The notes: generated by a model not told the origin, from the sequence alone. A DNA stretch of 35,880 nucleotides from Chloroflexota bacterium (GCA_023480885.1 JAMCWX010000028.1:1-35880), one strand, 5' to 3'; counted from the stretch's first letter, positions 1 through 7,474 are shown. Translations and numbers: made by a program.

Positions 1-240
1 GATGGAGAAGATGGTGGCCAGAAAGGTGGCGGCCACGGCCAGGCTCAGCGTAACCTGACGTGAGATTAGATCGGCGAGGAATATCTCGCCGTACGCCGTC
101 TGCTCTGCTACTTCCTGGAGAGCCTCTTGACCGACATCTTCAGCGCTATCAAGACTGATTGCTCCGGCAATGTCTGCTCCAGAATCGGAATACTCCTCTG
201 CTATCTCACTGGCGGTAGGCTCCGAGTTGGAACTTCGCAT
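1..240 (-). CDS. N-terminal part of a membrane protein (runs off the window)
   Basis: The minus strand reads open from an ATG at 238-240 to base 1, giving the first 80 residues of a protein. About 58 residues are acidic and polar (many Glu, Asp, Ser). A hydrophobic stretch then starts around residue 63, near the motif LISRQVTLSLAV, and is cut by the window edge. The ATG lies 8 bases after the stop of the LytTR regulator, with a GAGG-like site overlapping that stop, so it looks like the third gene of the kinase-regulator operon. A small membrane subunit of a symporter (DUF485-like) is one possibility, since LytS/LytR pairs often sit beside transporters. The family cannot be assigned from this fragment. 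Confidence 0.55.
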   Translation of the reverse strand, partial: MRSSNSEPTASEIAEEYSDSGADIAGAISLDSAEDVGQEALQEVAEQTAYGEIFLADLISRQVTLSLAVAATFLATIFSI

Positions 241-248
241 CAATGCCC

Positions 249-992
249 TCACATTCCCAGCAGGGCTCGAAGATTCTTAGCGTGGCCCCTGCTGACCGGG
301 ATTTCGGTGGAATCATTGTCGTTGACTTTCAAGACAAACGCGCCGTTGAAGTACGGATAGATTTCCACGACGTTGCGTAGATTGACAAGGTAGGCACGGT
401 GTGTCTTGAGAAACGGCGGCGAGGGAAGCCTCTTCTCAAGATCGGCGATAGAGAAGCGTGAAAAGTAGGCTTGCGATCGCGTCTTCACTTGCACGTGGTC
501 TCCCTGCGCAACCGCAAAACGGATTTCGGAGAGGTCGACGAGTATCGTCTTGCCCTCGCGCTCCACGGGCAACATCTCCAGTCGTTCTTTTGCGGACTTC
601 TGCTCCTGCGTCCTATCTGGTGTTCCTGCTACGCGCGTCTTTACCAATTCTATAGTCTTCACAAGACGCTGAAAGCTGATGGGCTTCAGCAGGTAGTCCA
701 GGGTCTGCAGCTCGAAGGCTTTAACGGCGTATTCGTCGTAAGCCGTTACGAACACGACCAGCGGGGGCGCGCTGAATTCGGTGAGAACATTCATTAGCTC
801 GATGCCTGTCAGACCCGGCATCTGGATGTCCAGGAAGACGACATCGTACCTGGTTTGCCTGAGAAGCTTGAGAGCTTCGATGGCGGTTTGACTGGTATCT
901 ATCCTCTCAAACTCGCTAGATTCGTAAAGCATATAGCTCAGCTCCGACAGAGCGGGCTCCTCATCGTCCACGATAAGCGCTTTGAGCGACAT
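249..992 (-). CDS. LytTR-family response regulator
   Basis: This 247-residue protein is a two-domain response regulator, the usual length for LytR/AgrA/AlgR types. Residues 1-120 are a receiver with the acidic pair D9/D10, phospho-acceptor D55 in FLDIQMPG, a conserved Thr in VFVTAYDEYA and Lys in LLKPI. Residues about 140-245 are a LytTR DNA-binding domain, with FLKTHRAYLVNLRNV. It lies directly after the sensor kinase gene, whose stop abuts its start, and is very probably phosphorylated by it. Targets are unknown; the cytochrome cluster diverging from this operon and the membrane protein downstream are candidates by position only. Confidence 0.93.
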   Translation of the reverse strand: MSLKALIVDDEEPALSELSYMLYESSEFERIDTSQTAIEALKLLRQTRYDVVFLDIQMPGLTGIELMNVLTEFSAPPLVVFVTAYDEYAVKAFELQTLDYLLKPISFQRLVKTIELVKTRVAGTPDRTQEQKSAKERLEMLPVEREGKTILVDLSEIRFAVAQGDHVQVKTRSQAYFSRFSIADLEKRLPSPPFLKTHRAYLVNLRNVVEIYPYFNGAFVLKVNDNDSTEIPVSRGHAKNLRALLGM

Positions 993-2216
993 CTAAACTC
1001 CAACTCCTGATTTATACTTAGGCACTGCAAAGCTGACCTTTGTTCCCTCACCTGGCTTGCTGTTGATCTGGAGCTGATTGTCAGGGCCGTAGATGCTGCG
1101 GAGCCTTTCGTTTACGTTGCTCAGCCCCATGCCAAAGTGGGGCTGGCGACGTTGCCGCAGGACCTGTGTTGCCTGCTCCTGCGTCATGCCGACGCCGTCG
1201 TCGTTGATGGTAATCCAGCACTCGCTTCCTTGATCCTCGGCCGAGACCACAACCTTGCCCGGTCCGACTTTCTTGCCGATGCCGTGGCGAACCGCGTTCT
1301 CGACCAGGGGCTGAAGCGTGAGAACAGGGACAACGGTTGAAAGGATTTCTGGATCGACTCGGTAGACGACCTCTAGCTTGTCGCCGAAGCGGGCTTTCTC
1401 GAATAGCAGATACTGGTGCACGTATTCGAGCTCCTGTGCGAACGTACTGAATTCACCTCGCTTCTGAAAGGTGCGACGCGTGAAATCGGCAAACTCGACC
1501 AGTAGCTCTCTAGCTTGATCTGGTTTCGTGCGGATGAAGGACGCGATGGTATTAAGGGTATTGAAGATGAAATGAGGTGATATCTGCGCCTGAAGCGCCT
1601 GAAGCTCGGCGTTTGCCAGACGCTCGGTCTTGCGATCTAGCTCGGCCAACTCCATCTGTGTGCTCATCAACTGAGCGAGGCCGATGGCAACCTTTATTTG
1701 GCCCGCTGTGAGTGGCTGATTATCTTTATAATAAAGCTTCAGGCAGCCCACCACCTTGCGTTGGATTTTGAGCGGGGCAACAACAGCCGATGTGAGGGAG
1801 CATCCAGGATAACTGCAACCGATCTGAGCCCTGTTTAGAGCCACTTTCGCTCGTCCAGTGCGCAGCACCTCGTCGGTCAGAGCTGTCTTGCAGCTTTGCC
1901 CTGCACGGTGATGATCTGATCCCTCGCCTATGCACGCAACAACCGTTTTGCCGCTGACGATTGCAACGCCGGCTGCCTGTGAATAGTCGAGGATGAGTTG
2001 AGCGGTGGCGGTTGCTGTTTGCTCGTTAACGCCCTGTCTGAGGTATGGCAGGGTTCGGTTGGCAAGATTGAGCGTCTCGAATCGAGCCTCTTCGCGGCCT
2101 TCGCCTAACGTCTTGTGTCGTCTGGAGATGAAGTATGTTGCTATCAGGCCAATCGCCGTGGTCAAGGCGACCTGAAAAGCCAGTATCCACACAACGCTGA
2201 GGCTACCCTCGATCAA
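993..2216 (-). CDS. LytS-like sensor histidine kinase with GAF domain
   Basis: This 407-residue kinase starts at a TTG (2214-2216) preceded by GGGGAGG with 5-base spacing. There is one transmembrane segment (about residues 8-30). A GAF domain follows (about 65-195), with the LytS-type features DHHRAG and IGCSYPGCSL. The His_kinase domain has H215 in QISPHFIFNTLNT, and the ATPase domain has the N-box (N307, H311), DDGVG at 339-343 and GMGLSNV. It lacks the large N-terminal 5-TM LYT sensor domain of classical LytS, so sensing probably falls to the GAF domain. Four of its cysteines (95, 109, 134, 139) lie around the putative pocket. It is cotranscribed with the response regulator. Confidence 0.92.
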   Translation of the reverse strand: MIEGSLSVVWILAFQVALTTAIGLIATYFISRRHKTLGEGREEARFETLNLANRTLPYLRQGVNEQTATATAQLILDYSQAAGVAIVSGKTVVACIGEGSDHHRAGQSCKTALTDEVLRTGRAKVALNRAQIGCSYPGCSLTSAVVAPLKIQRKVVGCLKLYYKDNQPLTAGQIKVAIGLAQLMSTQMELAELDRKTERLANAELQALQAQISPHFIFNTLNTIASFIRTKPDQARELLVEFADFTRRTFQKRGEFSTFAQELEYVHQYLLFEKARFGDKLEVVYRVDPEILSTVVPVLTLQPLVENAVRHGIGKKVGPGKVVVSAEDQGSECWITINDDGVGMTQEQATQVLRQRRQPHFGMGLSNVNERLRSIYGPDNQLQINSKPGEGTKVSFAVPKYKSGVGV

Positions 2217-2269
2217 AACAGCCTCCCCAGCAAAGTTTGGTTGACGGCAGCCACTTAGAAAGTGGTGCT

Positions 2270-2298
2270 ATCATAGCATTGACCATCAGTGGCGTCAA
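2270..2298 (-). promoter_or_regulatory. Sigma70-type promoter of the lytS-like operon
   Basis: On the minus strand TTGACG (2293-2298) and TATGAT (2270-2275) are separated by 17 bases, each 5/6 to consensus. Transcription would start near 2263, about 47 bases before the TTG start. A small perfect hairpin (CCACTT-AGA-AAGTGG, 2251-2265) lies at the very 5' end of the leader. Confidence 0.65.
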
Positions 2299-2606
2299 CG
2301 TCGTCTCTTCGCTGAATTATCCTTGCCTCCCTATACGCTGCTAGATTGGGCAGAGAGGGCTCCCTTGAGGGTTGTTGACATAACGCCTGTGAGGAGATAG
2401 ACTCGCTGGGCGAGAGTGGCCTGAAGATGAAGGGTTGTTTCGACTAGAGGTGCTTGAAATCGCTCGAACAGGCCGAATCTGGCGGGCCAGTTTCGCGTTA
2501 TAAATAGGGCTTCGAAACATCGCCCACGCCGGAAGGCAGCCTCTTTGGAAGACAGACTTGGTAGAGTCTGAACCGCAGAATCGATCTAACAGAAAGGTGT
2601 CGAGGG
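2299..2606. other. Non-coding region between divergent operons
   Basis: No convincing gene lies here. It holds the upstream part of the two divergent promoters and an approximately 200-base leader before the first cytochrome gene. I compared it by eye with cyclic-di-GMP and cobalamin riboswitch cores and found no match. An AT-rich tract (TTATAAATAG near 2500) lies in the leader. Confidence 0.6.
2375..2403 (+). promoter_or_regulatory. Promoter for the cytochrome cluster
   Basis: A perfect -35 TTGACA (2375-2380) is followed after 17 bases by TAGACT (2398-2403), 4/6 to the -10 consensus. Transcription would begin near 2410, leaving an untranslated leader of roughly 200 bases before the ATG at 2607. 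A long leader suits post-transcriptional control, but no known riboswitch was recognised. Confidence 0.55.
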
Positions 2607-3299
2607 ATGAGACGGACAGTAAGGTTTGTGCTGGTGATGGTGGGTGTGGCTGTGATGACCTTATTCGCCGCCGCGGTGGCTTACGCGGGGCCAGGGGACG
2701 TTATCGGCACGAAACACAATCTAGGATCGGCAGGGAATCCTGCCTGCTTGGTGTGCCACACTCCGCACGACGCGAAGGGTAGCTACCTGTGGGCAAGGAA
2801 CGTAGGCTCTGGGAGCGGTCTGAAGCCGCTGTGCTACAGTTGTCACGATGGCACGGTAACGAACACGGGCTCGTACGCATTCGACGCGACGAAGTACCAA
2901 CACCCAGTGACGCCCGGCTCGAAGGGACAGGATTGCGACCGCTGCCACAACCCGCACAGCAATACCTGGAAGTTCCTGACGCTCAGCCAGACCAACGCGG
3001 ACCTGTGTACTACGTGCCACGGCAAGAGTGGCTCGAACAACCACCCGATCGATGTGTTGGCCGACAAGTGGCCGCCAACCGATCAGGTCTGGGATCCAAA
3101 AGCGACCCCAACCCCGGACTTCAGTGGAACCAGGTTGTGGGATTCCGCGGGCACAACGGTGGTGACAACTGGCTCTGGCTACGTGAAGTGCCTGACGTGC
3201 CACAATCCGCACGGGGCGAGCACCGACACGTTGAATACCATGCCGACCAGCAGCGCTACCGATGGCTCCTCTCCGCTGTGCCAGAATTGCCATAAGTAA
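2607..3299 (+). CDS. Secreted hexahaem c-type cytochrome
   Basis: This 230-residue protein has a signal peptide (MRRTVRF start, hydrophobic core 7-24, likely cleavage after AYA at 25-27) and six CXXCH haem-binding motifs with first Cys at 47, 76, 110, 134, 195 and 225. Motif pairs such as CDRCHNPH and CLTCHNPH are typical of the doubled-CXXCH multihaem family. It should be exported and carry six covalent c-type haems for electron transfer outside the membrane. The N-terminal module DVIGTKHNLGS...CLVCH recurs in the stalked cytochrome ending at 6309, so the two are related. The start is supported by AAAGGTG 7 bases upstream. A strong hairpin follows the gene. Confidence 0.92.
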   Translation: MRRTVRFVLVMVGVAVMTLFAAAVAYAGPGDVIGTKHNLGSAGNPACLVCHTPHDAKGSYLWARNVGSGSGLKPLCYSCHDGTVTNTGSYAFDATKYQHPVTPGSKGQDCDRCHNPHSNTWKFLTLSQTNADLCTTCHGKSGSNNHPIDVLADKWPPTDQVWDPKATPTPDFSGTRLWDSAGTTVVTTGSGYVKCLTCHNPHGASTDTLNTMPTSSATDGSSPLCQNCHK

Positions 3300-3396
3300 G
3301 GCCAGGGGGATGAGTGAGGGCTGAAAACTCCTTCGCTGTCCTCTGGCGCGATAGGCTGAGGAAGAACGCAAGAACAACAGTTCGCGCAGGCATTGC

Positions 3397-3429
3397 CGAT
3401 GCGGGAGCAGTACCCCTGCTCCCGCATCG
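3397..3429 (+). terminator. Perfect 14-bp hairpin after the first cytochrome
   Basis: The arms CGATGCGGGAGCAG (3397-3410) and CTGCTCCCGCATCG (3416-3429) are perfectly complementary around a 5-base loop TACCC. There is no T-run afterwards, so it may be a transcript-stabilising or attenuating hairpin rather than a full intrinsic terminator. It separates the hexahaem gene from the NHL gene. Confidence 0.6.
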
Positions 3430-3479
3430 CAGCCTGTAACTGACAGTCAATGTCCAAATGGGAGGGGTTTAATCTATTG

Positions 3480-4580
3480 ATGCGCATTCTAAGGGACAAA
3501 CGTGCTGCACTGCTCCTTCTAATCATCTTTCTAGGCGTGCTCGGGGGAGTTACTTACCTGACTGTGGGTCGAAATCTAACAGGGGCTCCAACGGAGGAGG
3601 TGACCACTCCATGGCAGGAGAAAACCCCCAAACCAGGCGAGGAGAGGCAGGTTAGCGAGCTTGAAGTGCCCGCAAAGCTGGTTATGCATGTCGAGGCGGC
3701 TGAGGCGACGGGGTCTCCCCAGGAGAACGCTTCTGGAGGAGCATCATCCCGAGTGAGCTTGAACCAGCCCAGCGACATGGTGTCTATCGGCGATAGGCTT
3801 TTCGTCCTGGACAGTGGCAACGGGCGGCTTGTAGAGCTTGATCGCTCTGGCAAAGTAGTTCGAATACTGGACGGTACGGTAGACGAGCGACTCGCCCTCC
3901 ATCTGCCGATGGCTATGACTGCCCACGGAGACAGCTTGTACGTTGCCGATTCGGGTTCGGGCCGCGTGCTTGTGGTCAACGTGGCTGGGGGAGAAGCGAA
4001 GGTTGAGAAGGTCATATCGCTCGATAGGCTGCAAGGCGACAAGGATACGCCGCGGCCTATCGGTATTGCCGTGAATGCAGATGGAGACATCTTTGTCTCT
4101 GACGCCAATAACCAGCGGGTCCTCAAGTGCAAGGCGGACGGCACAGTAGCTAGCTTCGTGGGCACGGGCAAGCGCGAAGCCGGCAACTATGGCTTGAATG
4201 CGCCCGGCAGCATCGCCCTTGATGGCCAGGGCAACATCTACGTTGTGGACATTCTTAACGGCCGGGTGATGAAGTACTCGCCAGACGGGAAGTTCTTGCT
4301 GCAAATTGGGCAGCTTGGCGACACGGTAGGCAAGTTCTCTCGGCCCAAGGGTGTGGCTATCGATGGGCAAGGGAATATCTTCGTGAGCGATAGCTTGCAG
4401 GCAGCGGTCCAGGTCTTTGACCCGCAGGGCAAGTACATCGGCCTGATCGGGCGCAAGGAGCCGGGAAACAAGGATTCGGGATCCATCTTCCGCGCTCCCG
4501 CGGAGCTGAAGATTGTGGATCGCCTGCTGTACGTCACGGATCGCTTGTCCGGGCCTTTCATTTTCGAACTGCAAGGATAG
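3480..4580 (+). CDS. Membrane-anchored NHL-repeat beta-propeller protein
   Basis: The 366-residue product has a basic start (MRILRDKR), one transmembrane anchor (about residues 9-30), a polar linker and then about six NHL-type repeats. These carry recurring cores such as GDRLFVLDSGNGRLV, GDSLYVADSGSGRVL, GDIFVSDANNQRVL and GNIFVSDS. It should fold as a six-bladed propeller outside the membrane. I chose the ATG at 3480 (or the TTG at 3477) because GGGAGGGG at 3460-3467 fits these starts; the in-frame ATG at 3450 has no ribosome site. No catalytic residues are evident, so a scaffold or binding role within the cytochrome cluster is an inference. Confidence 0.85.
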   Translation: MRILRDKRAALLLLIIFLGVLGGVTYLTVGRNLTGAPTEEVTTPWQEKTPKPGEERQVSELEVPAKLVMHVEAAEATGSPQENASGGASSRVSLNQPSDMVSIGDRLFVLDSGNGRLVELDRSGKVVRILDGTVDERLALHLPMAMTAHGDSLYVADSGSGRVLVVNVAGGEAKVEKVISLDRLQGDKDTPRPIGIAVNADGDIFVSDANNQRVLKCKADGTVASFVGTGKREAGNYGLNAPGSIALDGQGNIYVVDILNGRVMKYSPDGKFLLQIGQLGDTVGKFSRPKGVAIDGQGNIFVSDSLQAAVQVFDPQGKYIGLIGRKEPGNKDSGSIFRAPAELKIVDRLLYVTDRLSGPFIFELQG

Positions 4581-4627
4581 CTGTGAGGCTGTTTGCAGGC
4601 AGCCGTTTAGATAGAGCGTGACTGCAA

Positions 4628-5224
4628 GTGAGTAATGGGGTAGCTGAAAGCAGGAATCGCTCACGCGTCGGCGGATCGCCGATGCTGTGCGTGAGTGTGT
4701 TGCTTGTCCTGATGACAGGCATAGTGTTCTCGGTCGCCGGCTGTGAAGGGAGAGTTGCCTCTGCACAAGGGCCGCTCACTCAGGCCCTGTCACCCGCCGC
4801 GGTGCAGCCGACAGAACAGCCGTCACCCGAGGTTTCACCGAAGGCAACGCTTCCGAAGGCCCCGCTGATAGCACACGCAATCGAAAACCACGAGACTTGC
4901 ACTAACTGCCACGCGACGAAGGCTCTGGTACCTTTGCCTGCGACGCACGCGGGCCGGACAAGTGCGACGTGCCTGGCCTGCCACGAGGCTGCCCCGACGC
5001 GGCCGCCCAGGCTTCCACATCGGCCGGACGGGCACAGGTTGTGCTTTGATTGCCACATCGCGGGCAAGGTTGGCGCGTTGCCCTCCAGCCACAAATGGAG
5101 GAATGATAACAGGTGCATCGCCTGCCACGAGCCGTGGCCGGGTGGTGTGCCCGAGATACGGCACAAGTTGGAGAATCGGAATGCTTGCCTTATGTGCCAC
5201 GAATTGAAGGACGGTGTACGATGA
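4628..5224 (+). CDS. Pentaheme cytochrome c lipoprotein with 24-residue repeats
   Basis: The product is 198 residues from a GTG start. The N-terminus has three Arg, a hydrophobic segment (about 19-37) and a lipobox-like VAGC with Cys39, so a lipoprotein is likely. A Pro/Thr-rich linker follows to about residue 80. Five CXXCH motifs begin at Cys 91, 115, 139, 163 and 187, exactly 24 residues apart. Each is preceded by a His exactly 8 residues earlier (83, 107, 131, 155, 179), a likely second axial ligand. The start at ATG 4682 would remove the positive charges, so the GTG is preferred, although its ribosome site is weak. The stop overlaps the next start as ATGA. Confidence 0.88.
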   Translation: MSNGVAESRNRSRVGGSPMLCVSVLLVLMTGIVFSVAGCEGRVASAQGPLTQALSPAAVQPTEQPSPEVSPKATLPKAPLIAHAIENHETCTNCHATKALVPLPATHAGRTSATCLACHEAAPTRPPRLPHRPDGHRLCFDCHIAGKVGALPSSHKWRNDNRCIACHEPWPGGVPEIRHKLENRNACLMCHELKDGVR

Positions 5225-6309
5225 GCCGTTCTGCACCCGCAGTATTGACCTGGTTGGCTGCGATAGCTGTAGTCGGCCTGATGCTTGGGATGAGCCTGGT
5301 GGAGGCTGCGCCAGAAGTGAGGTCCTCCTTCGGTGAGGCACAGCCAACCAACTCGCGCGCTCGATTGGTGGTGGCGACGTCGACACCTGAACGACAAGTC
5401 ACCCCAACGCCCACAAGTACGCCAACATTGACGCCGACGCCCACTCTTACCATCGCCGTCGCACCAACCTCAACCAGCCAACCTACCGCTAAGCCAGCCT
5501 CAACTCCAACCGCTGCGCACACAACAGAGCCTGCAGCAACTCCGACTTCGGCATTTCCTCCAGCGGGACCGAGCTCGACTCCGACCGTGTTGCGTTCTCC
5601 TACGGCTGGAATGCCTGGCACGCTGATGGCGACGCCCGCACATGAAGAACCAGTAGATGTGACGGAAGCAACGGCTACGCCGACAACCGCGGCGCCATTG
5701 CCGACACTTACGCCGACGCCCATCGCCGATGAGACAACTACGCCAAGCTCGACGATAACACCAGCTCTAACGTTAACGGCTGCACAGAGCTCGACGCCAA
5801 CACAGACTGCGACCTTGACGCCGCCGTTGACGACTACGCCGTCGCCGACACCTACGCCAACGTCGAGCCCGACCCTGTCGCTGACGCCCACGCCAACGTT
5901 GACCCCGACGCCGTCATTAACACCTTCGCCGACGTCGACCCCGACCGCGACCTTAACGCCCACAGCAACAGTGATCGTAGGGAATCTGCTGCCGCTGCGC
6001 TCGCCTTCAGATGTGATCGGAACGAAACACGATCTGGGCTCACCGGGAAGCTCCACCTGTGACCGGTGCCACGCTGCGCATAACGCGAAGGGGGCCTTCT
6101 TGTCGCCGCGGAGCGCGAATACTAAAGGAGGAACGCTTTCGGAGGCAGCCTCCCTGTGTTACAGTTGCCACGATGGTGGCGTAGCATGTCGCGCAGTCTT
6201 CAACGCGTCGTTGGCCGAGCACCGCTTGGGTGAGGACTGTGTGAAATGCCACGACCCTCATTCGGATCGTCCTGGTTTTCTGCGCTACGTGAGGGGCTCA
6301 AGGAAATAG
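5221..6309 (+). CDS. Trihaem cytochrome on a long Thr/Pro stalk
   Basis: The 362-residue protein starts at ATG 5221 in an ATGA overlap with the pentaheme gene, with GAAGGACGG upstream. Residues 1-35 form a signal peptide or anchor. Residues about 57-255 are an extended low-complexity region dominated by Thr, Pro, Ser and Ala (TPTPTLTPTP-like), as in cell-wall-spanning or mucin-like stalks. The C-terminal 105 residues start with DVIGTKHDLGS and carry three CXXCH motifs (CDRCH, CYSCH, CVKCH at about 279, 312 and 340), homologous to the start of the hexahaem protein. It probably displays a small haem domain away from the membrane. It is the last gene of the cluster. Confidence 0.87.
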   Translation: MSRSAPAVLTWLAAIAVVGLMLGMSLVEAAPEVRSSFGEAQPTNSRARLVVATSTPERQVTPTPTSTPTLTPTPTLTIAVAPTSTSQPTAKPASTPTAAHTTEPAATPTSAFPPAGPSSTPTVLRSPTAGMPGTLMATPAHEEPVDVTEATATPTTAAPLPTLTPTPIADETTTPSSTITPALTLTAAQSSTPTQTATLTPPLTTTPSPTPTPTSSPTLSLTPTPTLTPTPSLTPSPTSTPTATLTPTATVIVGNLLPLRSPSDVIGTKHDLGSPGSSTCDRCHAAHNAKGAFLSPRSANTKGGTLSEAASLCYSCHDGGVACRAVFNASLAEHRLGEDCVKCHDPHSDRPGFLRYVRGSRK

Positions 6310-6444
6310 CTCTGCTTGCTTGCCATCAACCTGTGGGAGAGCGTTGGAAATGCCTGCCTGTGACAGCCGGTGAATCGCCGAACTCCGCCAGCGGCAGTAT
6401 CTGATCGCCAGGCGCACGATTGCCAGTTCGTGGTATACTGACAT
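6310..6444. other. Short non-coding gap after the cytochrome operon
   Basis: No gene, promoter or clear intrinsic terminator is visible here for either the cytochrome operon or the tRNA that reads toward it. Confidence 0.5.
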
Positions 6445-6519
6445 TGGTGGGCCCACCCGGATTCGAACCAGGGACCAACCGGTTATGAGCCGGCCGCTCT
6501 GCCGCTGAGCTATGGGCCC
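6445..6519 (-). tRNA. tRNA with CAT anticodon (Ile2 or elongator Met)
   Basis: On the minus strand a full cloverleaf can be drawn. The 7-bp acceptor stem is GGGCCCA/TGGGCCC, the D-arm includes AGCTCAGCGGCAGAGC, the anticodon loop is CTCATAA (anticodon CAT), and the T-loop is TTCGAAT. Discriminator A is followed by an encoded CCA (6445-6447). CAT can be elongator Met or the lysidine-modified Ile2. The acceptor resembling tRNA-Ile and the TTGGTC variable region favour Ile2, but this needs a covariance model. Confidence 0.93.
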
Positions 6520-6595
6520 GTTGCGCGATTGCTTTGATGGAGAAGCAGACGGGTTTCGCCCACTGTGAAGAGAGCGATGGGCTCTCGTGATCCAG

Positions 6596-6625
6596 ATTAT
6601 AGCTGAAATCGGCTACGCCTGTCAA
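6596..6625 (-). promoter_or_regulatory. Consensus promoter for the CAT tRNA
   Basis: On the minus strand a perfect TTGACA (6620-6625) and a perfect TATAAT (6596-6601) are separated by 18 bases. The leader of about 70 bases holds a hairpin GAGAGC-CCATC-GCTCTC (about 6570-6586) before the tRNA. Confidence 0.8.
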
Positions 6626-6752
6626 TTCGTCATCGCCTGGCTGCCTAGGCGTTATCCATCGTCCGAGCGCTGAGTTCGGTGGCGTGTTCCTGTTTGGTTG
6701 GGGCGATGACGAATGGCTGGATCGAGCAGATAGCTGTCGGATCGAGGTCGCG

Positions 6753-7436
6753 GTGGAGATCAAGCAACTTCATCGGTGGGATGTCACAACTGCTGAGGCA
6801 AGAGAGATTCAGCGCGATCTAGCCGCGAGGGTAATTCGAACGGACGAGATCGGTGAGGTGCGAATGGTGGCGGGGGTCGATATGGCGCTGGGAAGGTTCA
6901 GCCGGATCGGGCGTGGAGCAGTGGTTGTGCTCGATTATCCTTCTCTGGCGGTGAGAGAGGTCCAGGTCGTCGAAGTGGAGATCCAGTTTCCGTACATACC
7001 GGGCCTGCTATCTTTCCGCGAAGCTCCGGTGGTACTTCAGGCATTCGCCAGGCTATCTTCATCTCCCGATCTAGTATTCGTGGATGGACAAGGAATCGCC
7101 CATCCACGCCGGTTCGGCATTGCGAGCCATCTCGGCGTGCTGCTCGATACCCCCACAATTGGCTGTGCGAAGTCCATCCTCGTCGGTCACCAGGGCGAGC
7201 TCGGCCTTGAAGCAGGTTCGGTTGCCCCGCTGGTCGACCGGGACGAAGTAGTCGGCATGGCAGTGAGGACAAAGGCGAAGGTCAAGCCTGTTTACGCCTC
7301 CATAGGGCACAAAGTCGACCTGGACGCTGCAGTTCATTGGATTCTCGCGTGCCGCAGGGGATATCGTCTTCCCGAGCCCACTAGACTGGCACATCAGGCT
7401 GCCGGCGGGGCAAGCATCGTGGATTTTCAGACTTGA
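6753..7436 (+). CDS. nfi: Endonuclease V (deoxyinosine 3' endonuclease)
   Basis: The 227-residue protein matches the size and motifs of endonuclease V, which cuts DNA near deoxyinosine in repair of deaminated adenine. Visible signatures are GVDMA with D43, the wedge motif PYIPGLLSFRE with E90, DGQGIAHPRRFGIASHLG with D111, K140 in GCAKS, and GHKVDLDAAV near the C-terminus. GTG 6753 is chosen because it has GAGG 5 bases upstream and puts the first catalytic Asp at the family position; an in-frame GTG at 6684 would add 23 unconserved residues. It stands alone between the tRNA and a short gene read the same way. Confidence 0.93.
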   Translation: MEIKQLHRWDVTTAEAREIQRDLAARVIRTDEIGEVRMVAGVDMALGRFSRIGRGAVVVLDYPSLAVREVQVVEVEIQFPYIPGLLSFREAPVVLQAFARLSSSPDLVFVDGQGIAHPRRFGIASHLGVLLDTPTIGCAKSILVGHQGELGLEAGSVAPLVDRDEVVGMAVRTKAKVKPVYASIGHKVDLDAAVHWILACRRGYRLPEPTRLAHQAAGGASIVDFQT

Positions 7437-7460
7437 AAATCGGCAAAGATGCTGTATAAT
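7433..7460 (+). promoter_or_regulatory. Promoter upstream of the small Cys/His protein
   Basis: TTGAAA (7433-7438) and a perfect TATAAT (7455-7460) are 16 bases apart, overlapping the end of the endonuclease V gene. The start site would be near 7467, about 115 bases before the ATG at 7584. Confidence 0.65.
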
Positions 7461-7474
7461 ACCAGCGCGTTTTG

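Noticed and set aside
2410-2606. Possible cyclic-di-GMP riboswitch before the cytochrome gene
   Set aside because: Such switches often precede multihaem cytochromes, but I could not find the conserved core elements by eye.
3744-4766. Long minus-strand frame (340 codons) opposite the NHL gene
   Set aside because: It is antisense to a clear NHL propeller with a ribosome site and shows no domain pattern of its own.
5390-5985. Repetitive DNA that could be mistaken for a minisatellite or CRISPR
   Set aside because: Repeats are short, irregular ACG/CCG-type codons for Thr and Pro, without constant unit length or spacers.
5190-6056. Minus-strand frame with a Gly/Val repeat protein
   Set aside because: It is the antisense image of the Thr/Pro codons of the stalked cytochrome; the repetitive look comes from the stalk, not from a second gene.
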